Positions 46,201 through 56,014 of a stretch of DNA of 64,000 bases are shown piece after piece. This DNA comes from Candidatus Tectomicrobia bacterium (lineage in GTDB: Bacteria > UBA8248): the NCBI GenBank assembly GCA_016192135.1, contig JACPUR010000041.1, forward strand, positions 1 through 64,000, given 5' to 3'. The notes below the pieces were generated by a model. It did no database searches. It had not been told where the DNA came from and saw only the letters and a list, made by a program, of their open reading frames with translations. Numbering within the stretch: the first letter of the stretch is position 1; each line of letters opens with the position of its first letter. A program made the position numbers and the translations under genes.

Positions 46201-47139
46201 TTATCTCCGGAAAACCACTTCCTCCACGATGTAGAGCAACGGGTTCACCGCCACGCCGTTCAGGCGGACTTCATAGTGGAGGTGGGGTCCCGTCGAGCGG
46301 CCTGTGCTGCCCACCTCGGAGATTGCGTCGCCCCGGCGGACCTTCTGCCCGACCCGGACGAGGTTCCGGTGGTTATGGGCGTACCGGGTGACGATGCCCT
46401 GCATGTGGCGGATTTCGACGATGTTCCCGTAGCCGGACTCGCGCCCCGAGGTGATGACGACGCCGTCGGCGGGGGCCGTGATGGGGGTGCCTACGCGGGC
46501 CACGATATCGAGGCCCGCGTGGAACTCCGACCCGCCGGTGAAGACGGAACGGCGCTGCCCGAAAACGGAGGTGACCCAGCCCTTGGTCGGCAGGATGGAG
46601 GGCGTGTGCGCCAGGAGGACGCGCTTGTCCCGGAATACCCCGATGATTTCCTTAAAAGCGTCCTCCTGAACCGTGGCGCGCCGCTCCATGTCCAGGAACT
46701 GCCGGCTCAGGCGGCCCACGACCAGCTTCTCGTTCTCGGGCAGCTTGTCCATCCTGTCCAGCAGATCGGTACGGTTCACGCCGCCGACGCCCAGGTCGGT
46801 CCCGCGCTCCGCTGGCTTGAGCGAGGCCATGATGCGGAGTTGCTCCTCGAGCTTCCGCAGGCGGACGAGATTCTGGTCCATCTCCCGCACGCGCTCGCCC
46901 ATCCGCTCCAGCACGCTGCGCTGGGCCTGCACGCGCTCCTGCAGGGGCTCCAGGCGGGAGAGGCTATGCTCGAGGGTGACTCGGTCGTATATGAGGTAGC
47001 TGCTGGTGCCCAGAAGGGAAAGGATCAGGAGGAATGCCAGAACCACCGCCACACGGGAAATGGCGAACCGCCTCGCCCCGCTGTCGTGGCTGGGGATGAC
47101 CATGATGGTGTATTTCTTGCCGGCCACTTCTACCCCCAT
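46201..47139 (-). CDS. Membrane-anchored M23 (LytM) metallopeptidase
   Basis: A 312-residue protein. It starts KKYTIMVIPSHDSGARRFAIS, a familiar N-terminal motif of this peptidase group, followed by one transmembrane helix (about 30-52). A coiled-coil periplasmic region follows (LSRLEPLQERVQAQRSVLERMGERVREMDQNLVRLRKLEEQ), then a C-terminal M23 domain with both zinc motifs intact (FHAGLDIV and GPHLHYEV). It should cut peptidoglycan crosslinks, unlike the degenerate LytM protein at 9450. No strong ribosome site precedes the ATG. It lies upstream of secA, with a 125-base gap. Confidence 0.92.
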   Translation of the reverse strand: MGVEVAGKKYTIMVIPSHDSGARRFAISRVAVVLAFLLILSLLGTSSYLIYDRVTLEHSLSRLEPLQERVQAQRSVLERMGERVREMDQNLVRLRKLEEQLRIMASLKPAERGTDLGVGGVNRTDLLDRMDKLPENEKLVVGRLSRQFLDMERRATVQEDAFKEIIGVFRDKRVLLAHTPSILPTKGWVTSVFGQRRSVFTGGSEFHAGLDIVARVGTPITAPADGVVITSGRESGYGNIVEIRHMQGIVTRYAHNHRNLVRVGQKVRRGDAISEVGSTGRSTGPHLHYEVRLNGVAVNPLLYIVEEVVFRR

Positions 47140-47246
47140 TGTTGCAGAATTACAGGGAGGGCCTCGATGCGTTACATCCGCGTCCCCATTTCGGCGGATT
47201 ACTTCAAAGTTGCTTTAAATTGGGCTTTTTTTAGCTTCAAATGCGA

Positions 47247-47275
47247 ACCTATCAGGTCTTTACCTTACTTGTCAA
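47247..47275 (-). promoter_or_regulatory. Promoter of the M23 peptidase gene
   Basis: TTGACA (47275-47270) and ATAGGT (47252-47247), spaced by 17 bases, are read on the minus strand about 110 bases before the start codon, in an AT-rich gap (47140-47306). The -10 is weak, and secA could be served by the same transcript. Confidence 0.45.
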
Positions 47276-47306
47276 GGCCAAGGTTATTTTTTCAGAATTT
47301 TCATAA

Positions 47307-48131
47307 TCAATGCATAACCGCCCCCGAATCCACCAAAAGGGCCTGACCGGTGATGGTCCGGGCATCCTCGCTGGCGAGGAAGGCGACCGAGCGGCCGATA
47401 TCCTCGGGAGTCTGCTCAAGGCGGAGGGGGGTTTGGGCCACGAAATGCTCGAAAATCTCCCGCGGCTTCATGCCGGAGAGCGCGGGGAGCTTGGCCCGGT
47501 AGAGCTCTGCCAGGCGCTCCCACATGGGGCTCCAGATGAGACCGGGGCAGACGGCGTTCACCGTCACGCCGTGCGGCGCCGCCTCCCGGGCGAGCGCCTG
47601 AGTGAAGATGATGACGGCGGCCTTGCTCGCGCTGTAGTGGGGGATGGCGGGCGTGCCGTACCTGCCGGCACGGGAGGCGATATTGATGATGCGGCCCCAG
47701 CGCTGCTCCTGGAGGTGAGGAAGCGCTGCCTGGCAGGGGAGGAACACTCCTTTCACGTTCACCTCGTATGCCGCGTCCCAGTCCGCCTCCGTGAGGTCGG
47801 CGAGGGGCAGCCCCAGCTTGAGCCCAGGGCTTCCGATGACCCCGGCGTTATTGACCAGCACATGAAGGCCGCCCAGCTCCCGGCGCGCCTCCTCGACCGC
47901 CGCCCGGCACGCCGCGCCGTCCGTGACATCGAGCCCGAGGGCGATGGCGCGCCCCCCCTGCCCTTCGATCTCCGCCGCGGCGGCCTCGGCGCCCGCCAGG
48001 GAGATGTCCGCCAGGACGAGGGCCATCCCCTCCTCGGCCAGGCAACGGGCGATGCCCCGGCCGATGCCGCCGCCCGCGCCGGTGACGAGGGCGGTTTTTC
48101 CCTCCAGCCCCCGGGACCGTCCCGGGCTCAT
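47307..48131 (-). CDS. SDR-family NAD(P)-dependent oxidoreductase
   Basis: A 274-residue short-chain dehydrogenase. The cofactor motif is TGAGGGIG (17-24), NNAG follows strand 4 (94-97), and the catalytic residues are S153, Y166 and K170 (YSASK). D42 after beta-2 suggests a preference for NAD(H). The C-terminal DARTITGQALLVDSG is typical of the FabG/BKR-like subgroup. It is the last gene of a five-gene catabolic operon (stops before the M23 promoter), 4 bases after the CMD-like gene. Confidence 0.93.
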   Translation of the reverse strand: MSPGRSRGLEGKTALVTGAGGGIGRGIARCLAEEGMALVLADISLAGAEAAAAEIEGQGGRAIALGLDVTDGAACRAAVEEARRELGGLHVLVNNAGVIGSPGLKLGLPLADLTEADWDAAYEVNVKGVFLPCQAALPHLQEQRWGRIINIASRAGRYGTPAIPHYSASKAAVIIFTQALAREAAPHGVTVNAVCPGLIWSPMWERLAELYRAKLPALSGMKPREIFEHFVAQTPLRLEQTPEDIGRSVAFLASEDARTITGQALLVDSGAVMH

Positions 48132-48135
48132 GGCC

Positions 48136-48546
48136 TCACTTCTCGCCGGTCCCGTAGCCGGACATAGAGTATCCCTGTTCCACCCAGCCCTGATAGACCT
48201 TGATGGCCTCGAGCACCGCGGGGATGCCCGCGTAAGTGCTCATCTGGATGAGGACTTCGAGGATCTCCACGTCCTTCGCCCCATAGCTGCGGGCGGCCGT
48301 GAAGTGGGAGCGGAGCTGGGCGAAGCGCCCCGAGGTGCAGAGCGCCGCGATGGCGCACAGTTCGCGCGTCTTGTGGGGAATTACGTCGCGGTCGTAGAGC
48401 CCGCCGTGCACGAACTTCTGCATCAGGTGGGAGAAATGGGCATCAACCTTGTTAAGCCTCTTGAACAATGCCTCCGTGTAACCCTCGCCATACTGCGTAT
48501 CCCCCCGTCGAATGGCGGCGGGGTCTATCGGCTGCTCTTCCGGCAT
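48136..48546 (-). CDS. Carboxymuconolactone decarboxylase family protein
   Basis: A 136-residue AhpD-like helical protein: KTRELCAIAALCTSGRFAQLRSHFTAARSYGAKDVEILEVLIQMSTYAGIPAVLEAI. The family's CxxC peroxidase motif is absent (only one cysteine in CTSG), and the conserved histidine (RSHF) is kept, as in 4-carboxymuconolactone decarboxylase-type members. It may decarboxylate or isomerise a lactone intermediate. AGGAGG precedes the ATG. It sits between FAH-family and SDR genes, consistent with ring-cleavage or lactone catabolism. Confidence 0.88.
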   Translation of the reverse strand: MPEEQPIDPAAIRRGDTQYGEGYTEALFKRLNKVDAHFSHLMQKFVHGGLYDRDVIPHKTRELCAIAALCTSGRFAQLRSHFTAARSYGAKDVEILEVLIQMSTYAGIPAVLEAIKVYQGWVEQGYSMSGYGTGEK

Positions 48547-48613
48547 TCCAGCCTCCTGTTGGATGTCCTGCCTCGCCCTTCCACAAGCCTCTGGTCCTTG
48601 CGGCCTCCCAGGC

Positions 48614-49543
48614 TCAGGCCGCCACCACGGGGTTCACGAGCTTGCCCAGCCCCTCCACCTCGATTTCCACCACGTCCCCCGCCTTGAGGAAAGCGGGTGT
48701 CGCGCGGGCGTAACCGACGCCCGAGGGGGTGCCCGTCATGAAGAGGTCCCCCGGCTCCAGGGTGAAACCCTTCGAGAGGGAGGAGAGCATGGCCGGAACG
48801 CTGTGGATCATCTTGTTCGTGTTCGAGTCCTGGCGTGGCTCGCCGTTCACGAAGCTCCGGATCCGGAGGTTGGCCGGGTCCTTCACGTCTTCCTTTGGGA
48901 CGATATAGGGGCCGAGCGGGCAGGAGCCGTCCAGCGTCTTGCCCTTGAAGATCTGCTTGTGGGCGCGCTGGAGATCGCGCGCCGAGATGTCATTCCCGCA
49001 GCAGTAGCCGAAAATGTGGTCGTTCACCCTCGGCTCGGGAATATCCCGGCCCCGCTTACCGATGATCACCACCAACTCGGCCTCGTAATCGAGCTTCGCC
49101 GTGCAGGCGTGCTTGGGAATGCCCGCTTTGTGGCCAATAAGGGTAGCCGGCGCCTTAGTGAAGAAGATGGGCAGATCCGTTCCCATTGCTTGGGTCTGCA
49201 CATCTTTGGCCTTGAGGCCCTCCTCCACGTGGTCTTTGTAGTTGAGCCCCATGCAGAGCACGTGCTTCGGAGGGTCAGGGACCGGAGGCAGGAAGGTGAC
49301 ACTCTCCGGGTCCATCAGGACCGGGGCGATGTCCTTGTCCTTCGCCCTCTTCTCCGCCTCGGCCACAAGGGCCCGCACGCGGGGCCCGAGTTTGTCCCAT
49401 CTCTCGATCAGCTCGCGCATGGAGCCGACGGCCAGGTCCGGCTGGCCCAGGATGCCCGCGATGCGCGAGAGATGGGCGACCTTCTCCCCCACGCAGACCC
49501 CCACGCGGCGCAGTCCCCGGTAGTCGTAGGTCAGAAGCCTCAT
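48614..49543 (-). CDS. Fumarylacetoacetate hydrolase-family protein
   Basis: A 309-residue enzyme: a short N-terminal domain (MRLLTYDYRGLRRVGVCVGEKV) and the FAH core with KHVLCMGLNYKDHVEE, DYEAELVVIIGKRGRDI, GYCCGNDISARDLQ, KTLDGSCPLGPYIV and TGTPSGVG. Metal-ligand acidic residues (E in YEAEL, D in CGNDIS) are present. Members cleave C-C bonds of beta-diketo acids or decarboxylate/hydrate ring-cleavage products. The ATG at 49543 follows GGGAG. Operon member. Confidence 0.92.
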   Translation of the reverse strand: MRLLTYDYRGLRRVGVCVGEKVAHLSRIAGILGQPDLAVGSMRELIERWDKLGPRVRALVAEAEKRAKDKDIAPVLMDPESVTFLPPVPDPPKHVLCMGLNYKDHVEEGLKAKDVQTQAMGTDLPIFFTKAPATLIGHKAGIPKHACTAKLDYEAELVVIIGKRGRDIPEPRVNDHIFGYCCGNDISARDLQRAHKQIFKGKTLDGSCPLGPYIVPKEDVKDPANLRIRSFVNGEPRQDSNTNKMIHSVPAMLSSLSKGFTLEPGDLFMTGTPSGVGYARATPAFLKAGDVVEIEVEGLGKLVNPVVAA

Positions 49544-49595
49544 GGCATGACTCCCATCGATGGGCCGGCGCCTGGGCGCCGGTCGGTTGATCGCC

Positions 49596-50684
49596 TCAGT
49601 CCGCCCCGAAACGCTTGAATGCCTCGGGCGTGAACTCCACCCCGTGCCCCGGCACATCCGGGACGCGAAGGCTCCCCTTCTCCAGCTTGAACTCCCGGGT
49701 GAGCGTGCCCGGCGGGAAGAGCTCCATGTACTCCACCATGGCGCCGGCCGGCGACGCCGCGACCGGCCCGGCCGAGACGTCATGCGCCAGGTGGGTGGCC
49801 ACCGGCAGGTTGTAGGCATCGGCCAGGTGAAGCACCTTCATGAGCTCCGTGATCCCGCCGCACCGGCCCACATCGGGCTGGAGGTACGCGGCGGCGCGGC
49901 GCTCGCACATCTCCCGGAACCCCCACCGCATGTAGGCGTTCTCGCCCGCCGCGACAGGCACGTGGCTCTTGCGCGCGACTTCGGCCAGATCGTCCAGGGA
50001 ATCGGCGATGACCGGCTCCTCCATCCAGGCCACGCCCAGATCAGCCAGCATCCGGGACACCTCGACCGCCTCGCGCACGTTGTACTTCTGGTTGGCGTCC
50101 GCGTAGAGGGTGAACTTGTCCCCCATTTCCCTGCGAAGCATGGAGATGCGCTCCCGATCGCGCGGAGTGCCGATCTTGAGCTTGTAGCCGCTCATCCCCT
50201 TCTCGGCACTCCCCTGCGCTTCGTCCAGGAGCTCGGCATCGGTGAGGGTGTGCCAGCCGCCGCTGCCGTAGGCGGGCACGCTCTGGCGGTGGCCGCCAAA
50301 GAGGCGGTTCAGGGGGAGCCCCGCCGCCTTGCCCACGATGTCCCAGGCGGCGATGTCCACCGCCGAGAGGGCATACACGCCCAGCCCGGCCCGCAGCCGC
50401 GCCTTGTTGGGGGCCCACAACCGGTGCCACAAGGCTTCGGGAGCCAGGGCGTCCTGGCCCAAGGCCAGGGGGGCGAACTCGTCCCGGGCGTAGACCGTCA
50501 TGGCTGCCCCACCCTCCCCGCCCAGCACGGTGGTGTATCCCGTCCCCGAGGGCCCGCCCTCGGTGTGGATGAGGACGGCGAGGCAGTCCACGTGCTTGTA
50601 CACTCCCAGCGAGCTCGAGAAAGGCTTGGCCAGGGGGATCTTGAGCCGCTTCGCCTCGAGGGCGCGGATCTTGAGGCCGGGCAT
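49596..50684 (-). CDS. Mandelate racemase/muconate lactonizing enzyme family protein
   Basis: A 362-residue enolase-superfamily enzyme. The catalytic KxK is K168/K170 (YKLKIG). The metal ligands are D196 (ADANQ), E222 (MEEP) and E248 (AGEN), and QPDVGRCGGITE (269-280) leads to the last barrel strands with THLAHD. It abstracts the alpha-proton of a carboxylate: sugar-acid dehydratase, racemase or cycloisomerase. GAGAGGTGA before the ATG at 50684 supports this start over a GTG six bases earlier. The acyl-CoA dehydrogenase gene ends 9 bases upstream. Confidence 0.93.
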   Translation of the reverse strand: MPGLKIRALEAKRLKIPLAKPFSSSLGVYKHVDCLAVLIHTEGGPSGTGYTTVLGGEGGAAMTVYARDEFAPLALGQDALAPEALWHRLWAPNKARLRAGLGVYALSAVDIAAWDIVGKAAGLPLNRLFGGHRQSVPAYGSGGWHTLTDAELLDEAQGSAEKGMSGYKLKIGTPRDRERISMLRREMGDKFTLYADANQKYNVREAVEVSRMLADLGVAWMEEPVIADSLDDLAEVARKSHVPVAAGENAYMRWGFREMCERRAAAYLQPDVGRCGGITELMKVLHLADAYNLPVATHLAHDVSAGPVAASPAGAMVEYMELFPPGTLTREFKLEKGSLRVPDVPGHGVEFTPEAFKRFGAD

Positions 50685-50693
50685 GTTCACCTC

Positions 50694-51878
50694 TCAGAGA
50701 AAGTTCATGGACCGGATGCGCATGGCTTGGTTGGTGCCGTCCGAGTGCAGGAAGCTCGTCACGTCGCGCAGGTACTTCTCCATCGGGGCCTCGGTCATGT
50801 AGCCCATCCCGCCCCAGACTTCAAGGGCGCGGGTGGCGATGCGGAAGGACGCCTCCGAGACAAAGCACTTGGTCATGAAGCCCATCTTGGGATCGTAGAG
50901 GCTGTCCTGGCCGGCGGTCCAGGCCGCGTAGTGGAGGAGCCGGCGGCTGGCCTCGTACTCGGCGAAGCAGTCGCAGAGCATGAAGCCCACCGCCTGGTGC
51001 TCGATGATGGGCTTGCCGCCCTGGACCCGGTTGCGGGCGTATTCCAGGGCGTCCTCGTAGGCGGCCCGGGCGGTGCCGAGCACGGTGGCGGCCGCCTCGA
51101 TGTTGGAGCCCCGGACGAACCGCCGCCGGGCCTTCATCGCCTCGTTCACGGCCGTCACCCGGTTCGCGTCCGGCACGCGGCAGTTCTGGAAGATAAGCTC
51201 TGCGTTCAGGGAGAGCCGTTGGCCCATCTTGTCGTGGATTGCACCGATGGAGAAGCCGGCCATGTCGGGGGTGACGATGAAGTAAGTGAGGCCCTCGCTC
51301 ACGCCCTTGGAGGGATCGGTCCGGGCGGCCAGGAAGTAAAGCTTGGCGATGCCTCCGTTCGAAATGAAGTGTTTGGTGCCGTTCACCACCCAGTCGTTCC
51401 CATTCCGTACGGCGGTGGTGCGGACGCCCGCGGAGGGGCTGTCGAAGGGAAGAATGTTGTCGGTCCCGCCCGATGGCTCCGTCATGGCGACCGCAAGATG
51501 GAAGCGGTGATCCTCGAGGAAGCGCGGCAGGTAGCGGGCGCGCTGCTCCTCGTTGGTGAGACGCTCGAGGAGGTGGGTGATCTTCCAGGTCTGGTCGAAG
51601 GTGACGGCCACGCCCAGGTCGCCCCAGGCCAATTCTTCCCCTACCAGACAGAGGGTCAGGACGTCCGCCCCCGCCCCGCCCATCGCCTCGGGCAACGCCA
51701 AGGTGCGCAGCCCCGCGCGGCTGCCCTTCTCCAAGATATCCCAGGGGAAGCGCTTGTGAGGATCCTTCGTCTGATCGAGCACTTTCGCAACGGGCCGGAT
51801 CTCCCGCTCGGCGAACTCATGGGCCAGCCTCTGGAGCGCCAACTGTTCTTCGGTGAGCGAAAAGTCCATGCCTTGCAT
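50694..51878 (-). CDS. Acyl-CoA dehydrogenase family protein
   Basis: A 394-residue FAD enzyme: MDFSLTEEQLALQRLAHEFAEREIRPVA, GLRTLALPEAMGGAGAD, VAMTEPSGGTDN, NGTKHFISNGG, and the C-terminal ALEVWGGMGYMTEAPMEKYLRDVTSFLHSDGTNQ, where the family's TE..P.E..YRD segment appears as TEAPMEKYLRD. It oxidises an acyl-CoA (or nitroalkane-like or other substrate) at C2-C3. A 13-residue gap between the two methionine codons leaves the start choice open (51878 or 51869). First gene of the operon that continues with MR/MLE, FAH, CMD and SDR. Confidence 0.93.
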   Translation of the reverse strand: MQGMDFSLTEEQLALQRLAHEFAEREIRPVAKVLDQTKDPHKRFPWDILEKGSRAGLRTLALPEAMGGAGADVLTLCLVGEELAWGDLGVAVTFDQTWKITHLLERLTNEEQRARYLPRFLEDHRFHLAVAMTEPSGGTDNILPFDSPSAGVRTTAVRNGNDWVVNGTKHFISNGGIAKLYFLAARTDPSKGVSEGLTYFIVTPDMAGFSIGAIHDKMGQRLSLNAELIFQNCRVPDANRVTAVNEAMKARRRFVRGSNIEAAATVLGTARAAYEDALEYARNRVQGGKPIIEHQAVGFMLCDCFAEYEASRRLLHYAAWTAGQDSLYDPKMGFMTKCFVSEASFRIATRALEVWGGMGYMTEAPMEKYLRDVTSFLHSDGTNQAMRIRSMNFL

Positions 51879-52202
51879 TCCTCCCCCGCGCGATTGAGCC
51901 GGCGGGCGCCGATGAATGAATGAAATGCGGAATGGCCGGAAACCCGGCGGATGGTATCGGCACCGCCTGGATTGCGCAAGGCGCGCGGACTGCTTGGTCC
52001 TGTTTTAGGCCGCGCCGGCGCCTGGCCTTAGGCTTTCTCCTCCTGTTCGCTCTTCTTCAAGGGGACGCTTTGCGGTCTGATAAGAGTTGACAGCCAGAGC
52101 CAATGCATAGAAAATACTTCTTGCAGGCATCGGAAACATCAATGCCAACGCAGGGCCGGCTATGGGAAGATGTTCACGCTTTTCCCGCCTTTTTCTTAGG
52201 AA
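51879..52202. other. 324-base divergent intergenic region
   Basis: Separates the catabolic operon (minus) from the PhnD-type transporter operon (plus), so it should hold both promoters. TTGACA occurs at 52087-52092 with an AT-rich stretch (TAGAAAATAC) about 16 bases later, a weak candidate for the transporter promoter. TGTTTTAGGC...GCCTTAGGC near 52000-52035 is a loose inverted repeat. No gene is seen. Confidence 0.45.
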
Positions 52203-53075
52203 ATGAGGCGAATGCGACAAAAAATCAATGCGTTTCTTGGGCTTGTGCTGGCCTGTTCCTGTTTCGCCCTGACACCGGCGTTCGGGGCTGGAACTTTCCA
52301 TATTTCGGCCATCCCGGACGAAGCCCCGACCAAGCTCATCCGCATCTTCGAGCCCATCGCCAGCTACCTCTCCAAGGAACTGGGCGTCCCGGTGAAATTC
52401 ACCCCTCTCGTCAACTACGCCGCCACAGTCGAGGCCCTGGCCGCGAAGAAGGTGGACATGGTCTGGTATGGGGGCTTCACCTACGTTCAAGCCCGCATCC
52501 GGACAAACGGGGATGCGGTGCCCCTCGTCATGCGCGACCGCGACGCCGTGTTCAAGAGCTACTTCATCACCCGCGCGGGCGGGGGCATCAAGAGCCTCAA
52601 GGACCTGAAGGGCAAGACGTTCGCCTTCGGGAGCGTGAGCAGCACCTCGGGCCACCTCATGCCCCGTTTCTTCCTCCTGAAGGAGGGAATCTCCCCCGAG
52701 AAGGATTTCGCCAAGTTCAGCTTCAGCGGCGCCCACGACGCCACCGTCAAATGGGTCCAGGAGGGCAAGGTGGACGCTGGAGCACTGAACGAGCAAGTGT
52801 GGGAGAAGATGATGGCCGGAAAGCTGGTGGACACGAAGAAAGTGACCATCTTCTACACCACTCCGCCCTACCATGACTACAACTGGACAGTCCGGGGCGG
52901 CCTGGCTCCCGAGTTCCGGAAAAAAATCAGGGATGCCTTCCTCAAGCTCAACTACGCCAAGCCGGAGGACCGAAAGATTCTCGATCTCCAGGGGGCGAAG
53001 AAATACATTCCGGCCAGGCCGGGCGACTACGACAGCATCGAAGAGGCCGCCCGGAATGCCAAGCTGTTGAAGTAG
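52203..53075 (+). CDS. PhnD-like ABC substrate-binding protein, resembling the putative selenate type
   Basis: A 290-residue periplasmic protein with a signal peptide (INAFLGLVLACSCFALTPAFGA). The mature part begins FHISAIPDEAPTKLIRIFEPIASYLSKELGVPVKFTPLVNYAATVEALAAKKVDMVWYGGFTYVQARI. The SAIPDE...VDMVWYGGFTYVQA pattern is remembered as that of the putative selenate-binding subgroup (TIGR04553) rather than classical PhnD. A phosphonate, phosphite or other oxyanion is an alternative. No carbon-phosphorus lyase or selenium genes occur in the window. The start is ATG 52203; ATG 52212 is also possible. Confidence 0.85.
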   Translation: MRRMRQKINAFLGLVLACSCFALTPAFGAGTFHISAIPDEAPTKLIRIFEPIASYLSKELGVPVKFTPLVNYAATVEALAAKKVDMVWYGGFTYVQARIRTNGDAVPLVMRDRDAVFKSYFITRAGGGIKSLKDLKGKTFAFGSVSSTSGHLMPRFFLLKEGISPEKDFAKFSFSGAHDATVKWVQEGKVDAGALNEQVWEKMMAGKLVDTKKVTIFYTTPPYHDYNWTVRGGLAPEFRKKIRDAFLKLNYAKPEDRKILDLQGAKKYIPARPGDYDSIEEAARNAKLLK

Positions 53076-53129
53076 CCTTCCACTTGCGGGGACGGGCCCT
53101 CCCCGCCGGTTTTTTTCGCGAGGTGTGGA

Positions 53130-53956
<827 letters not shown>

Positions 53957-53960
<4 letters not shown>

Positions 53961-54808
53961 ATCAGGCGGCGGTCCCGCCCTCTCCGGGGGCATCCCGGGA
54001 GCGCAGAATCCTCACCGGCGCCGGCCTCCTCATTCTCCTGGGAAGCTTCGCCTACACTCAATCGAATCCGGCCCTCCTTCTCTCCCCGGAGGCGCTGCGC
54101 GCGATCGGGAGCTTCGCCGCCGCCTTCTTCCCGCCGGACCTGAACCGGGATTTCCTCTCCAGTTCCCTTGGACCCGTAATCGAAACCGTCCAATTGGCGA
54201 CGGCGGGGGTGGCCTTGGCCATCCTCGTCGGTTTCCCGATGGCCCTCCTGGCCGCCGGCAATTTCCACCTTGGGGGCGCCCTTTTCGAGGGCGATCCCGA
54301 GCCTTCCCCGGCGGTGCGAAGACTACGGGCGGCGCCGTACTGGCTGTCGCGGCTCCTCCTCAACTTCATGCGCTCCATCCCGGAGCTGATCTGGGCCCTC
54401 ATCTTCGTCCGCGCGGTGGGATTAGGCCCCCTGGCCGGCATTCTCGCGCTCGGGGTGGCCTACGCCGGCATCCTCGGCAAGGTCTTCGCCGAGATCATGG
54501 AAAGCGCGGACCTCCGCCCGGCCCTCGCCCTGCGCGCGGCGGGGGCGAGCCGCCCCAAGGTCATCCTCTACGGGATCATCCCGCCCATCTTCCGCCAGTT
54601 CCTCTCCTACGCGCTCTACCGGTGGGAATGCGCGATGCGGGCGGCCGCCATCATGGGCTTCGTGGGGGCGGGAGGCCTGGGCCAGCACATCGAGATTGCC
54701 ATGCGCATGTTCGAGCACCGCCAGACGGCCACGCTCATCCTCGAGTTGGCCCTCCTCGTCGCGGCCGCGGATTTCATCAGCTCCCGCCTGCGGAGGAAGC
54801 TGGCATGA
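53957..54808 (+). CDS. PhnE-like ABC transporter permease, first copy
   Basis: A 283-residue permease: one N-terminal helix, then a large periplasmic loop and a bundle including SLGPVIETVQLATAGVALAILVGFPMALLAAGN. The coupling loop is ALRAAGASRPKVILYGIIPPIFRQFLSYALYRWE, and the FMRSIPELIWALIFVRAVGLGPLAGILALG block is typical of PhnE. The GTG start is in the ATPase overlap and the stop overlaps the second permease start (ATGA). It probably forms a heterodimeric channel with the next gene product. Confidence 0.92.
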
Positions 54809-55671
54809 GCGCCGCGCCGGGCATGGGCGCTCCCATCCCCCGCCGGCCTGGCGGATGGGGCGTCCTCGCCGCCTGGGGGATTCCCATCCTCCTCGTGCTG
54901 TGGAGCTTCAACGGCGTCCGGGGGGAGCTGGCGGGCTTCTTCACCGCCGAGAGCGCGACACAAATGTGGGCCTATATCTCGAGGCTCTGGCCGCCCGACC
55001 GCTCGCCGGAGTTCCTCCTTTTGGTGGCCCGCGCCACGGCCGAGACCTTCGCCATCTCGGTGGCGGGAACGGCGGTGGCGGCCGCCATCGCGGCGCTGCT
55101 CCTCTACTTCGCCGCCTCGGACGACGTCCTCGGAGCGGGCGGGGAGCAGGAAAGCGCCTCCCCGGGAAGAGTCATGGGCCGGCGCGCGGCCTACCTCGCC
55201 GCCCGCGCCGCCCTCAACCTCATGCGCTCGATTCCCGAGCTGGTGTGGGCCATCATCTTCGTCTTCGCCGTGGGGCTGGGCCCTTTCGCGGGGGTGTTGG
55301 CTCTGGGCGCTCATAACGGAGGGGTCATCGGAAAACTTTATGCCGAGACGCTGGAGAATGTCCGGAGGGGACCGGTGGAGGCGCTCAGGGCGGGAGGCGC
55401 GCGGCGGTCCTCGGCTTTTCTCTACGGAGCACTGCCTCAGGCGTGGTCCCAGCTCGTCGCCTACACCTTCTACCGCTGGGAGGTGAACATCCGCGCCGCG
55501 GCGGTATTGGGCTTCGTGGGAGCGGGCGGCCTGGGGCAGCAGATGCACATCGCGCTCTCTCTTTTTCTCGAATCCCGCCTCGTCACCCTCATCGCGGCCG
55601 TATTCATTCTGGTGAACGCCGTGGACTTGATGAGCGGCTACCTCAGAAGGAAGCTGGACGCGGCCTTCTGA
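54805..55671 (+). CDS. PhnE-like ABC transporter permease, second copy
   Basis: A 288-residue paralogue of the preceding permease, sharing LNLMRSIPELVWAIIFVFAVGLGPFAGVLALG and the coupling loop ALRAGGARRSSAFLYGALPQAWSQLVAYTFYRWEVNIRAAAVLGFVGAGGLG. The pair is a typical two-permease arrangement (PhnE1/PhnE2). One coupling-loop region is Gly-rich, different from copy 1, and the N terminus is proline-rich. The ATG overlaps the stop of copy 1. Followed by a 343-base gap with no gene. Confidence 0.92.
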   Translation: MSAAPGMGAPIPRRPGGWGVLAAWGIPILLVLWSFNGVRGELAGFFTAESATQMWAYISRLWPPDRSPEFLLLVARATAETFAISVAGTAVAAAIAALLLYFAASDDVLGAGGEQESASPGRVMGRRAAYLAARAALNLMRSIPELVWAIIFVFAVGLGPFAGVLALGAHNGGVIGKLYAETLENVRRGPVEALRAGGARRSSAFLYGALPQAWSQLVAYTFYRWEVNIRAAAVLGFVGAGGLGQQMHIALSLFLESRLVTLIAAVFILVNAVDLMSGYLRRKLDAAF

Positions 55672-56014
55672 CAAATATTTCCTCCTGCAGATTAAGCAAC
55701 CGGGATAACCCTTCGTTTCAATGCAAGGTATCCCCGCCTTTTGCATCCTCCAGACGCGGGCCTGTCCCTGATAAAATCCCCGGCAAAATCAAAGCGCATG
55801 GCGCGATTTTCCTCCGCGCTTAGATTAATAGTTAGGGATGCGAGGGGGCATCCAGAACCGCCGAACATGGATATCTGGCGAAAACGGCACACCCAGCAAC
55901 CGGCACCCCCTCTCTTGCCAAAGCCGGCTGATTCAAGCCCAGCAATCAAGACGCCGAAGCCAGCAAGGCCAATGGAAATCAATCGCCGCTCTCTTTGTCA
56001 AAATGAGGTCGGAA
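55672..56014. other. 343-base intergenic region before the anchored protease
   Basis: No gene or structured RNA recognised. The stretch 55740-55860 is AT-richer (TGATAAAATCCCCGGCAAAATC, TTAGATTAATAGTTAGG) and probably contains the protease promoter. The in-frame upstream ATG (55838) would add 59 unconserved residues to the protease and was rejected. Confidence 0.5.

Noticed and set aside
43235-46234. 999-residue plus-strand open frame opposite secA
   Set aside because: It is the antisense shadow of secA, low in hydrophobic order and without domains or a ribosome site; G+C-rich coding DNA leaves long antisense frames.
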